Shown here one piece after another: positions 1-6,839 of a stretch of DNA of 11,829 nt (its first letter is position 1; each line of letters starts with the position of its first letter). The stretch comes from DASYSA01 sp036003885 (lineage in GTDB: Bacteria > Acidobacteriota > Blastocatellia > UBA7656). The notes below the pieces were generated by a model that had not been told where the DNA came from, ran no database searches, and saw only the letters and a program-made list of their open reading frames with translations. The translations under genes and the position numbers were made by a program. The stretch lies in NCBI GenBank assembly GCA_036003885.1, contig DASYSA010000461.1:1-11829 (forward strand). Reading direction: 5' to 3'.

Positions 1-20
1 ATCAAATATTGAAAACTCTG

Positions 21-38
21 AGAAAGAACAACGTGTTC
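21..38 (-). terminator. weak hairpin after pth
   Basis: About 15 nt past the pth stop, the minus strand reads GAACA-CGT-TGTTC, a 5-bp stem with a 3-nt loop, followed by TTTCT. Position fits a terminator, but the stem is short and AT-rich, so this is only a candidate. Confidence 0.25.
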
Positions 39-53
39 AGCCGCTGATTGCCT

Positions 54-653
54 TTACGCGTCAGCCGGTTCACCCTTCACCGCCTGTATGCGCTCGTTGA
101 AGAGCGACATTGCCCGTTCGACGCCGTCGCTCACGATTACGTCAACGGCCTGCATGGCGCGGTCGAGCATTCCACCGAGCGTCTCGGCCTCTCGCTTCGG
201 TATCCGTGAGAGCACGAACCGAGTCAGATCACCGATCGGATGATCGGGCGCCGCACCGAGCCGGACCCGAGAAAAATCCTGTGTGCCCAATCGCTCGATG
301 ATCGACTTCAATCCCTTCTGTCCTCCGGCGCTTCCACGAGGCCGGATCCGAATCATCCCGAACGGCAGAGCGACGTCATCACTCAGAACGATCAGGTTCG
401 CAGGGTTGCCTTCGCCGTATCTGTCCAACAGCGGCCGCACCGCATCACCACTCAGATTCATAAAGGTCTGCGGCTTGACCAGCAACACCTTTTGCCCGGC
501 AAGGGTGATCGGAGCCACCATGGCGCCGGCTTCGTCGCGGAACTTTCGTCCTCCAGCGCGCTCGAACAGACTGTCAATGAGCATGAATCCAAGGTTGTGG
601 CGGGTCTCCTCGTACTCCCGGCCCGGATTCCCTAGCCCAACCACCAATCTCAT
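54..653 (-). CDS. pth: peptidyl-tRNA hydrolase
   Basis: Cytosolic enzyme that cleaves the ester bond of peptidyl-tRNAs released prematurely from ribosomes, recycling tRNA. The protein is 199 aa from the chosen start, close to the usual 185-200 aa. Seen: N-terminal VVGLGNPG, the catalytic-histidine segment TRHNLGF (His19), KPQTFMNLSG (Asn of the substrate groove), LSDDVALPFG (the catalytic-Asp region) and RPRGSAGG. The frame is open upstream to 707, but the ATG at 653 begins exactly at the family's conserved MRLVVGLGNPG and has AGGA five bases upstream; the extra 18 residues would be translated repeat. Oddity: the segment that reads GGHNG in E. coli Pth (H113, N114) reads GGQKG here. Last gene of the ispE/prs/ctc/pth block, 66 bp after ctc. 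Identity is secure. Confidence 0.96.
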   Translation of the reverse strand: MRLVVGLGNPGREYEETRHNLGFMLIDSLFERAGGRKFRDEAGAMVAPITLAGQKVLLVKPQTFMNLSGDAVRPLLDRYGEGNPANLIVLSDDVALPFGMIRIRPRGSAGGQKGLKSIIERLGTQDFSRVRLGAAPDHPIGDLTRFVLSRIPKREAETLGGMLDRAMQAVDVIVSDGVERAMSLFNERIQAVKGEPADA

Positions 654-661
654 AAATCCTG

Positions 662-720
662 GTCCGTTGCCCGTAGCCAGTCGTCCGTTGCTTGCCTTCT
701 GCTGCAAATGACCAACGGAC
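662..720. repeat. intergenic heptamer repeat with inverted copy (ctc-pth gap)
   Basis: Almost the whole gap between ctc and pth. GTCCGTT occurs at 662-668 and 683-689, exactly three heptamers apart, with related units between (GCCCGTA, GCCAGTC). An inverted copy, AACGGAC, is at 714-720 and touches the ctc stop codon. The transcript could pair either GTCCGTT copy with AACGGAC. It is a degenerate member of the heptamer arrays seen in other gaps of this window. Confidence 0.6.
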
Positions 721-1382
721 TATTCTTCGTCGGTCTTGCCCTTTTTGATCACTTCGGGCTCGCTTGTTGGCGCGGCCTCAACCTCTTCGACCTTCACCAC
801 CTCTTCGACCATCCTCGGCGCCAGCACGCCCGCAATTATCTGGTGCTCATCAGCCAACACCTTGACGCGCTCGCGATCGTAGATGAGATCAGCGACCGAC
901 ACGTGGTCTCCGATGTTAAGGTTGGAAACGTCCACCTGAAGGTGCTCGGGGATATCGCCGGGCAGGCACTCGACTTCCACCTCGCGCAACTGAAGTTCGA
1001 GGATGCCGCTTTCGAGCTTCACGCCGATCGGTTCACCCTGGATCTCGATTGAAACGCTCACTCGCGTCACGGTAGTCATCGACAGGCGCAGCAGGTCCGC
1101 GTGCAGCAGGCGGCCCTTCACGGGATCGACTTGCCAATCTTTGATGATAACGTTAGCAGGCTCCCCGGTTGATCCTGACAGGGCGAGCTTGAAGATTGTG
1201 TTGTGTCCGCTGCCGGACCGCAGAATGGCTGCCAGTGACTTAGCGTTCACGGAAACAGCGACAGGCGCTTGCCCTTCGCCATAGACAGCGGCTGGAATCA
1301 GGCCCTGCATCCGGAGACGGCGAGCAAAGCCCTTACCCTTTCCATCGCGCGGGCTGGCGTCTAATGTCAAATCCTTGATCAT
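720..1382 (-). CDS. rplY: 50S ribosomal protein L25, long Ctc form
   Basis: 5S rRNA-binding ribosomal protein of the L25/TL5/Ctc family. At 220 aa it is the long two-domain form. The N-terminal 5S-binding beta-barrel covers about residues 1-95 (RDGKGKGFARRLRMQGLIPAAVYG; later KGRLLHADLLRL), and the C-terminal TL5-type domain covers about 100-190 (GVKLESGILELQLREVEVEC; HLQVDVSNLNIGDHVSVADL). The last 30 residues are an acidic, low-complexity tail rich in Glu and Val, common in Ctc proteins. ATG start with GGAGGAG eight bases upstream. It lies 85 bp after prs and 66 bp before pth, the usual prs-ctc-pth order, and is probably cotranscribed with both. Confidence 0.95.
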   Translation of the reverse strand: MIKDLTLDASPRDGKGKGFARRLRMQGLIPAAVYGEGQAPVAVSVNAKSLAAILRSGSGHNTIFKLALSGSTGEPANVIIKDWQVDPVKGRLLHADLLRLSMTTVTRVSVSIEIQGEPIGVKLESGILELQLREVEVECLPGDIPEHLQVDVSNLNIGDHVSVADLIYDRERVKVLADEHQIIAGVLAPRMVEEVVKVEEVEAAPTSEPEVIKKGKTDEE

Positions 1383-1467
1383 AACTACAGCTCCTCCAAG
1401 TCCTAACGGTAACGAATGATTATTGCCAGGCTACTTACTCGAGACCTGCCGATCACTCACCACTACC

Positions 1468-2406
1468 TCATATGAACAACCTGCTGACCGAAGTCTCATC
1501 GTGAATCGAAGAGATCGCCTCAGCCAAAATCTCTGCCACGCTCAGGCACTTGACCTTGGATGAGCGGCAGGCGTTCTCAGCCGGAATCGTGTTGGTTACA
1601 ACAACCTCCTGGATCGGCGACGCCTCGATCCTCTCAACCGCCTGCCCCGAAAAAACCGCGTGGGTGGCGGAGGCCAGAACCGTCTCCGCGCCGTTGCGCT
1701 TGAGCGCTTCGGCCGCCTTAACCAACGTCCCCGCTGTGTCAATCATGTCGTCGATAATGAGAGCGGTGCGGCCCTCAACCTCGCCGACCACGTGCAACAC
1801 CTCAACTTCACCGAGCCGCTCGTAGTCGCGCCGTTTGTCGATAATAGCAAGCTCGCCCCCAAGTCGTTTCGCGTACGCCCTCGCTCGTTCCACTCCTCCC
1901 GCGTCCGGAGCGACCACCGTCAGTCTCGGAAGCTCCTGGCTCTGAAAGTAACCCACCAATACCGGCGCCGCATAGAGGTGATCAGCAGGGATGTCAAAGA
2001 ACCCTTGAATCTGGCCTGCGTGCAGGTCCAGCAGCAACACCCGGTCGGCCCCGGCTTGCGTGATCAGATTCGCGACCAGTTTTGCCGAGATCGGTACTCG
2101 AGGCCGGTCCTTACGATCCTTGCGCCCATAGCCGTAGTACGGAATGACCGCTGTCGTGCGCTTGGCCGACGATCGCCGGAACGCATCGAGCATAATGAGA
2201 AGTTCCATTATGTTCTGATCGACCGGCGGGCAGGTCGGCTGGACGAGAAAGCAATCCTCCCCGCGCACGTTCTCGAGGATCTGGAAATTGTACTCGCCGT
2301 CCGAGAACCTGGTGACATTGGCCTTGCCCATCTCAATGCCCAGGGTCTTACAGATCTCTTCCGCGAGGGGCCGGTTCGCGTTGCCCGAAAAGACCTTGAT
2401 GTTCAC
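1468..2406 (-). CDS. prs: ribose-phosphate pyrophosphokinase (PRPP synthase)
   Basis: Makes 5-phosphoribosyl-1-pyrophosphate from ribose 5-phosphate and ATP for purine, pyrimidine, histidine, tryptophan and NAD synthesis. Length 312 aa fits class I enzymes (about 310-320). Seen: KVFSGNANRPLAEEI at the N-terminus, the RFSDGE segment, the flexible ATP-binding stretch YYGYGRKDRKDRPRVPISAK, LDLHAGQIQGFF, APDAGGVERA, the catalytic-loop IDKRR and the PRPP-binding signature ALIIDDMIDTAGTL. The start is GTG at 2406 with a strong GGGGAGG four bases upstream; no ATG fits. The gap between tRNA-Gln and this gene is filled mostly by an inverted heptamer array, so prs mRNA from an upstream promoter would carry that hairpin in its leader. 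Confidence 0.97.
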   Translation of the reverse strand: MNIKVFSGNANRPLAEEICKTLGIEMGKANVTRFSDGEYNFQILENVRGEDCFLVQPTCPPVDQNIMELLIMLDAFRRSSAKRTTAVIPYYGYGRKDRKDRPRVPISAKLVANLITQAGADRVLLLDLHAGQIQGFFDIPADHLYAAPVLVGYFQSQELPRLTVVAPDAGGVERARAYAKRLGGELAIIDKRRDYERLGEVEVLHVVGEVEGRTALIIDDMIDTAGTLVKAAEALKRNGAETVLASATHAVFSGQAVERIEASPIQEVVVTNTIPAENACRSSKVKCLSVAEILAEAISSIHDETSVSRLFI

Positions 2407-2424
2407 AGCGCCTCCCCAAAGAAA

Positions 2425-2530
2425 CGTTTCGCGTTTCGCGTTTCGCGTTTGTCGTTACTCGTCATTGGTAGTCTCGAACCGACTTAAGAAGCCGAACGCG
2501 AAACGACAAACGCGGAACGCGAAACGTTCG
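2425..2530. repeat. inverted heptamer array between tRNA-Gln and prs
   Basis: Left arm 2425-2466: three CGTTTCG units, then CGTTTGT, CGTTACT and CGTCATT, all exactly 7 nt. Spacer 2467-2492. Right arm 2493-2530 carries the reverse complement units (CGAAACG, ACAAACG, CGGAACG, CGAAACG). Aligned as a hairpin, the arms match over about 30 nt, except that the left arm has one extra CGTTTCG unit, which looks like a slippage gain or loss. The right arm ends at 2530, directly next to the tRNA 3' CCA at 2531. In RNA this would be a long, stable stem. Confidence 0.85.
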
Positions 2531-2605
2531 TGGCTGGGGAGGGAGGATTCGAACCTCCGAATGGCGATTCCAAAGACCGCTGCCTTGCCACTTGGCTACT
2601 CCCCA
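2531..2605 (-). tRNA. tRNA-Gln, anticodon UUG
   Basis: 75 nt including an encoded CCA. The acceptor stem TGGGGAG pairs with CTCCCCA, followed by discriminator G and CCA. The anticodon stem GCGGT/ATCGC closes the loop CTTTGGA, giving anticodon TTG (reads CAA). The T arm GGAGG-TTCGAAT-CCTCC is intact. The position between ispE and prs is a common bacterial arrangement for this tRNA. The next base after CCA is already the heptamer repeat. Confidence 0.96.
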
Positions 2606-2877
2606 GTCTTCGAAGTTTCGATTCTCGTTCTCCTGGTATCCCCTTTGGCGACGTGTCGAACCAGGCCAAAGACTGGAACGACCAACTCGAAACGCGTTTT
2701 TACGTTGCCGTCCCCGCCGCGGCTCCGTAACCCGAGTCGAATCACCAACCGACTCCTATCCTATACAGTAATCAAATCCGATTCCGTCCGGTGAAAACTA
2801 TAGATGAAGATTATATTTGAAGTGTGTATTTAGTCCACTGGAGCAGTGGGGTAGCTAGACTGGGCAGGACTCTTCTT
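2606..2877. other. intergenic region, ispE to tRNA-Gln
   Basis: No convincing gene. Just after the ispE stop, the minus strand forms CCACTG-CTC-CAGTGG (2835-2849), a 6-bp hairpin without a T-run that could be a weak terminator or processing site. A TATAAT box follows at 2810-2815. Further on, GAGTCG and CGACTC (2734-2739 and 2750-2755) form a second 6-bp stem with a 10-nt loop in the presumed leader. Confidence 0.4.
2810..2815 (-). promoter_or_regulatory. candidate -10 box upstream of tRNA-Gln
   Basis: The minus strand has a perfect TATAAT here, in a locally AT-rich stretch, about 200 nt before the tRNA. No good -35 hexamer is found 16-18 nt upstream (best is GTGGAC). It could drive tRNA-Gln and perhaps prs-ctc-pth. 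The evidence is one hexamer in a suitable place. Confidence 0.3.
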
Positions 2878-3765
2878 TTAGAGCGCCATCTCGAAGATCG
2901 ACTCAGCGTACTCTCGCCGGTTGATGGTGCTCACGGCTTCGGCCCACCAGCCGGCAGCACGCACCTGGTCCCGCGCCTTTTCGGCCGTTTGCAAATTGTC
3001 AAAGACCCCAAAAACAGTTGCGCCGCTACCGGACATCAAGGCGCCCCGCGCACCCAAGCCGAGAAGCCTGCGTTTGACTTCCGCTATTTCAGGGTAAGCG
3101 GCCTCGACCACCTCTTCAAGGTCATTGCCGGCCGCAAGCGGTAGCTCACGGATGCCTTTAGCGGCAAGTAAAGTAAGGGGTATAATACGGACCGCTTCCT
3201 GCCTTGTCAACCGGGAAAGCTTTGAGTATGCCTCCGCCGTGGACACTGCAAAGCCCGGATTAGCCAGTACGAGATTCTTACGCGCGACCTGTTCGATCGA
3301 GTAGACCTCTTCACCCCTTCCGATACCCAGTGCGGTCCCTCCAACCAGAAAGAACGGCACATCCGACCCGAGAGCCATTGCGATCTCAATGATCCGGCAA
3401 TGGTCTACCTCAATCTGCCAGAGGCGAGCGAGCCCAAGGAGAACCGCGGCTGCATTGGAGGATCCCCCGCCCAGCCCGCCCCCCACCGGAATACGTTTCG
3501 TAATCTCGATGCGCGCACCCGCTTCAATCCCGGCCGCCTCACGAAGCATAACGGCGGCCCTTTGAGCGAGATTCGTTTCGTCACACGGCACTTGAGGATC
3601 GTTGCAGGTGATTTCAATCTCGCCCGAGGTAATTGTGAGATTGAGAGTGTCGTACAGAGAAACAGTCTGATATATGGTGCGAAGTTCGTGGAATCCATCC
3701 TCGCGACGAAACAGAACATCCAGTGTCCAGTTGATCTTGGCGTAGGATCTCAGTTGAATCGACAA
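2878..3765 (-). CDS. ispE: 4-diphosphocytidyl-2-C-methyl-D-erythritol kinase
   Basis: GHMP-family kinase of the MEP (non-mevalonate) isoprenoid pathway; phosphorylates the 2-hydroxyl of CDP-methylerythritol with ATP. Length 295 aa is typical. Seen: N-terminal SYAKINWTLDV with catalytic Lys10, GFHELRTIYQ, the glycine-rich ATP loop PVGGGLGGGSSNAA (residues 93-106), LGSDVPFFLVGGTA with catalytic Asp135, and the C-terminal LMSGSGATVFGVF. The start is TTG at 3765: the frame begins MSIQLRSYAKIN, the normal position for this family. An ATG at 3775 is ten bases upstream and out of frame, and the ribosome-binding site is weak. The upstream gap is an inverted heptamer array. The MEP pathway agrees with a bacterial housekeeping block. 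Confidence 0.95.
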   Translation of the reverse strand: MSIQLRSYAKINWTLDVLFRREDGFHELRTIYQTVSLYDTLNLTITSGEIEITCNDPQVPCDETNLAQRAAVMLREAAGIEAGARIEITKRIPVGGGLGGGSSNAAAVLLGLARLWQIEVDHCRIIEIAMALGSDVPFFLVGGTALGIGRGEEVYSIEQVARKNLVLANPGFAVSTAEAYSKLSRLTRQEAVRIIPLTLLAAKGIRELPLAAGNDLEEVVEAAYPEIAEVKRRLLGLGARGALMSGSGATVFGVFDNLQTAEKARDQVRAAGWWAEAVSTINRREYAESIFEMAL

Positions 3766-3775
3766 GAGAATCCAT

Positions 3776-3865
3776 TTCTCGTTGCTCGTTTCTCGTTGCT
3801 CGTTGCTCGTCTGGTTTGCTTATTGACGAAAGGCCGTAACGAGCAACGAGGAACGAGCAACGACC
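3776..3865. repeat. inverted heptamer array between CAP gene and ispE
   Basis: Left arm 3776-3811 contains GTTGCTC at 3781, GTTTCTC at 3788, then GTTGCTC at 3795 and 3802, all on a 7-nt period. Right arm 3835-3865 is the inverted version, whose reverse complement reads GTTGCTC, GTTCCTC, GTTGCTC, GTTAC. The arms pair over roughly 28-30 nt around a 23-nt loop. The array lies between the stop codon of the CAP gene and the start of ispE. Confidence 0.85.
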
Positions 3866-3875
3866 AAAGGGCGCG

Positions 3876-4487
3876 CTAGTAGCGCTTGATGAAGATCTGC
3901 GTAAAGTAGACCGCACCGTTCTCGCTGATCCATACTCCCACTGCCGTTTGATCGAACCCAGCGTTCAGAATATTGCTTCGGTGTCCCTCGCTATCCATCC
4001 AGCCGTGCATGCTCACCGCCACCGGGTTCACATAGCCCCGCTCGCTGGCGATGTTCTCCGCCATCGAGCGCCATCGTATTCCGGCAGTATTGAGTCGATG
4101 GTCGGTGCCGCGGCCTTCAGGATCGGTGTGCGAGAAGAAACCCTCCTCTGCCATTCGCCGGCTGTAACTGCGTGCAACCGGAAGCAGTTCCTGATTGAAT
4201 TCAAGTGGCCCAAGACGGTAAGCCCGCCGCAGTCTGTTGATTTCCGAGAGGCACTGCCGCTCCAGAGCCTCAATCTCGGTCGGCAACACGACATCGGCCG
4301 TGGGTTTTGCATCCTTCTCATCGGCATCGGCCCGCGAACGGCTGGAGTTGCTGTCATTCTTTCCGCGCCGGCCACGAACGTCTGCCGTATCAGTTCGCTG
4401 GGCGCAGATGGGTCCCGTCGCTCCGAGGACCGTCACAATCAGGAGCCCCGCAACCGAAAGAAGCGAAAATGAAAAGACTCTTCGCAT
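3876..4487 (-). CDS. exported CAP/SCP-domain (YkwD-like) protein
   Basis: Secreted or periplasmic protein with a C-terminal CAP domain (Cys-rich secretory/antigen 5/PR-1 superfamily). Bacterial members are widespread and mostly unassigned. From the ATG at 4487 it has 203 aa: a signal peptide (MRRVFSFSLLSVAGLL, likely cut near CAQ), a charged low-complexity linker of about 35 residues rich in Ser, Arg, Asp and Lys, then the CAP domain to the end. CAP motifs seen: EINRLRRAYRLGPL, FFSHTDPEGR (first His), MAENIA (Glu), SEGHRSNILN (second His) and YFTQIF near the C-terminus. The frame is open to a GTG at 4550, but the ATG puts the signal peptide at the N-terminus. It sits between a TPR gene and ispE, the place usually held by lolB in Proteobacteria; it has no LolB features and no lipobox. 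Confidence 0.88.
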   Translation of the reverse strand: MRRVFSFSLLSVAGLLIVTVLGATGPICAQRTDTADVRGRRGKNDSNSSRSRADADEKDAKPTADVVLPTEIEALERQCLSEINRLRRAYRLGPLEFNQELLPVARSYSRRMAEEGFFSHTDPEGRGTDHRLNTAGIRWRSMAENIASERGYVNPVAVSMHGWMDSEGHRSNILNAGFDQTAVGVWISENGAVYFTQIFIKRY

Positions 4488-4588
4488 CTCGAGACCACAA
4501 TCAAATGGAGACCTGGCAGGCTGTGAAAGTGCCGCCTTCCTGGCACGCACACACAGAGGGCCACCCGGAACTCAAAAGTAGACGCTAG

Positions 4589-4616
4589 ATCCTAAATCCT
4601 GGATCCTAAATCCTAT
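4589..4616. repeat. heptamer array, ATCCTAA type
   Basis: Four contiguous 7-nt units between the TPR stop codon and the CAP gene: ATCCTAA, ATCCTGG, ATCCTAA, ATCCTAT. The two ATCCTAA copies are 14 nt apart. No long inverted arm is present in this gap; the only self-complementary piece is GGATCC across units two and three. Confidence 0.75.
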
Positions 4617-4618
4617 CC

Positions 4619-6688
4619 CTATTTCTTCCCAAGCTTCTCTTTGATCTTCTTGATCTCGTCCGGCTCGGTTGCCAGTTTGAGCGCTTCTTCCCATCTTGTT
4701 CGCGCCTTATCCATCTGGCCCTGCTTCTTGTAGAGGTCGCCCAGATGATCGCGAATCGTCGCCGATTGCTGAGAATAGGAGACGGCCTGTTCCAGATATT
4801 TCTGCGCCTCGGGGATCTTTCCCTGCTTGAACAGAATCCAGCCGAGCGAATCCAGGAATGAGCCGTTCGTCGGTTCAATGTTGAGGGCGCGTCGGATCAA
4901 CTCTTCAGCCTCCGGCAACCGATCGCCGCGTTCAGTAAGGAAGTAACCGAGGTTGTTGAGCACGGTTGCATTCTCAGGATCGATCTCGAGAGCTTTCCTG
5001 AGCGTCAATTCGGATTCCTTGTACTTCTTCTGGCGGTCCTGGATGCTCGACAAGGCAATCAGAGGCTGAATATCGCGAGGGTCGAGGCTGATCGCCTTGC
5101 GGGCGTTGTCCTCCGCTTGTTTGAGCTGATTCGCCTCGAGCTGTATTACCGACAGGAACCAGTAGGTATCGGCATCCTCGGCCCCTCCCTTGAGCAGCGC
5201 CTGCAGCGTCGACTCCGCGCTCTGCATGTCTCCGAGCTTGCCGGCCGCCTGCGCGCGATAGAGTTTGAACGAGCGCTCATCGGGATAGCGCGTCGCGGCG
5301 GCAGTTGCGTGTTCGAACGCCTCCTTGTTCCGCCCTTCATTCAGCAGAGTATCGATGATGAGCTGGTCTGCGCGCGGGCTATCGGCCCCGAGCACTTTTC
5401 GCATCCGCTCGAAGGTCTCCATGGCCTTGTCGCGCTTGCCCGCCAGCCGGTAGACGAAGCCGATACGTTGCAGCATGAGGCCGGCGTTCTGCTTATCCTG
5501 CTCGCGCCCGCTGACCGTCCCATCCGGATTGGCGATTGCCCCAAAGGCTTCCTCGTAGGTCTCAATTGCCTTGTCGAACTTCTCCATCTCACTGTAGGTC
5601 TCGGCCAGCGAGAACAGGATCGGGAGGCTCTCGGAAACATCTTGTCCTTTGAGCGCTTCGGTCAGAGTTCGCACAGCCTCGTCGCGTTTTCCTCCCCGCC
5701 GCTGGGCATCCACCACGATACGAACTGCGCTCAGGTAAGGCCCGCTCTCCTTCTTTGCGTTCTTGATAATCGGGTCGAGCAGCTTGGTAGCGTCGTCGTA
5801 TCGTCCAGCTTCGACAAGAGCATCGGCATAATCGAACAGCATCTCGGGGTTGGTGAACGCTATCTTTGCTATCTCGTCGTCCTTGATCTTGACGTCCTTG
5901 ATGTCCAGCGTCTTTTTGTAGAGGTCGAGCGCTTCCTGGGTGCGGCCGACGCGCAGGAGCGATTTGGCAAGCAGGCTTGCGTACTGAGGAACCCTCTGCT
6001 CTTCAGGCAGCTTCTGATTCAGATCATAAGCCTTGCGAGCCGAATCAACCGCCTCGCGAATCTTCCCTTTCTGGTAGTAGATCTGAGCGAGCATGTATTG
6101 AGCGCGGTCGGACGCTGTGTCCGCTTCAGACCCGCGCTTCAAAGCCTCGAGCGCTTTGTCGTTCTCGTCCAGAGAGAGGTAAAGGCTCCCGATGACGGCA
6201 AGGGCTGACAGTTCCTGGTTGCCGACGTCGATCTTGGCCGACGGCTCTTTGCGGGCTACCTCCTCGAGCTCCTTGATCGCGGCGCGAGCCTTGTCTTTAT
6301 CAAAGTTTGTGCCGACGTAGGTCTGGGCGAGGTAGATTCGGGCGAGGAGCTTACGTACATCCGCGCTTTCGGGCGCGAGCTTCAGGCCTTCGCGTGCCTG
6401 AGCTTCCGCTTCGATGACGTTGCGGCTCTTGAGGTAGAGCGATCCAAAGGCGACTCTCAGCTCGCTTGACGCCGGGTCGAGCGTAACGGCCTCTTTGTAG
6501 GCCGCCACGGCAGCCGAGAAGTTGCCGGTTTTTTCAAAGCCCTGGGCCTCCAGGAACTTCTTCAGCGCCTGGGCGCGATTGTCCACTCTTTGAGCGGCAT
6601 CCTTGACCTCTTGCCCGTGGCCGATCTGCACATTGACGGTGGTAAAGAACAACGCCACCGCGACGATTGTTAAAGCATTTTTTCTCAA
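4619..6688 (-). CDS. exported tetratricopeptide-repeat protein
   Basis: 689-aa protein made almost entirely of TPR helical hairpins, preceded by a signal peptide (ALTIVAVALFFTTVNVQIG, cut near GHGQ). It is therefore periplasmic or outer-membrane associated, acting in protein-protein contacts. Repeats run from about residue 38 to 680. Clear ones include GFEKTGNFSAAVAAYKEAV, YFLTERGDRLPEAEELIRRA and GWILFKQGKIPEAQKYLEQA. The C-terminal block (about residues 574-640, NNLGYFLTERGD ... FLDSLGWILFKQG) is the signature of the TPR proteins encoded beside lolB-ispE-prs in Proteobacteria, so gene order and sequence agree. The start is TTG at 6688, with AAGGA upstream. The exact function is unknown. Confidence 0.9.
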   Translation of the reverse strand: MRKNALTIVAVALFFTTVNVQIGHGQEVKDAAQRVDNRAQALKKFLEAQGFEKTGNFSAAVAAYKEAVTLDPASSELRVAFGSLYLKSRNVIEAEAQAREGLKLAPESADVRKLLARIYLAQTYVGTNFDKDKARAAIKELEEVARKEPSAKIDVGNQELSALAVIGSLYLSLDENDKALEALKRGSEADTASDRAQYMLAQIYYQKGKIREAVDSARKAYDLNQKLPEEQRVPQYASLLAKSLLRVGRTQEALDLYKKTLDIKDVKIKDDEIAKIAFTNPEMLFDYADALVEAGRYDDATKLLDPIIKNAKKESGPYLSAVRIVVDAQRRGGKRDEAVRTLTEALKGQDVSESLPILFSLAETYSEMEKFDKAIETYEEAFGAIANPDGTVSGREQDKQNAGLMLQRIGFVYRLAGKRDKAMETFERMRKVLGADSPRADQLIIDTLLNEGRNKEAFEHATAAATRYPDERSFKLYRAQAAGKLGDMQSAESTLQALLKGGAEDADTYWFLSVIQLEANQLKQAEDNARKAISLDPRDIQPLIALSSIQDRQKKYKESELTLRKALEIDPENATVLNNLGYFLTERGDRLPEAEELIRRALNIEPTNGSFLDSLGWILFKQGKIPEAQKYLEQAVSYSQQSATIRDHLGDLYKKQGQMDKARTRWEEALKLATEPDEIKKIKEKLGKK

Positions 6689-6801
6689 GGTCTGATTCCT
6701 TCCCTAATTACAAGTGCGAAGCAACACGGACTTCCCCTAGGTCGAAAGCAAGCTGCTACCGGCTAGCCCGAGCATTGCTGCCCTGGCAGCCACCGAAATT
6801 C
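6689..6801. other. 5' region of the TPR gene
   Basis: No gene. It contains a perfect small hairpin GCTGC-CCTG-GCAGC at 6777-6790. The TPR gene's ribosome-binding site lies at its left end. I found no convincing -35/-10 pair for the TPR gene. Confidence 0.35.
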
Positions 6802-6830
6802 AAAACCAGAGGTATTTCTGACCTCTGACC
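6802..6830 (-). terminator. terminator-like hairpin built from TCTGACC heptamers
   Basis: Nine bases past the stop of the membrane-protein gene. On the minus strand CAGAGGT (6827-6821), a 7-nt loop and ACCTCTG (6813-6807) form a 7-bp stem, followed by GTTTTG. The 3' side on the plus strand consists of two TCTGACC heptamers (6817-6823, 6824-6830), so this hairpin also belongs to the heptamer theme of the window. Confidence 0.5.
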
Positions 6831-6839
6831 TCGACGGCG

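Noticed and set aside
2530..2730. Open frame across tRNA-Gln on the plus strand
   Set aside because: It runs through the tRNA gene and has no protein-like features.
2425..3865. CRISPR array
   Set aside because: Units are 7 nt without unique spacers of 25-40 nt, and there are no cas genes.
5117..6208. Long plus-strand open frame of 363 codons opposite the TPR gene
   Set aside because: Shadow of a GC-rich gene with strong TPR homology on the other strand.
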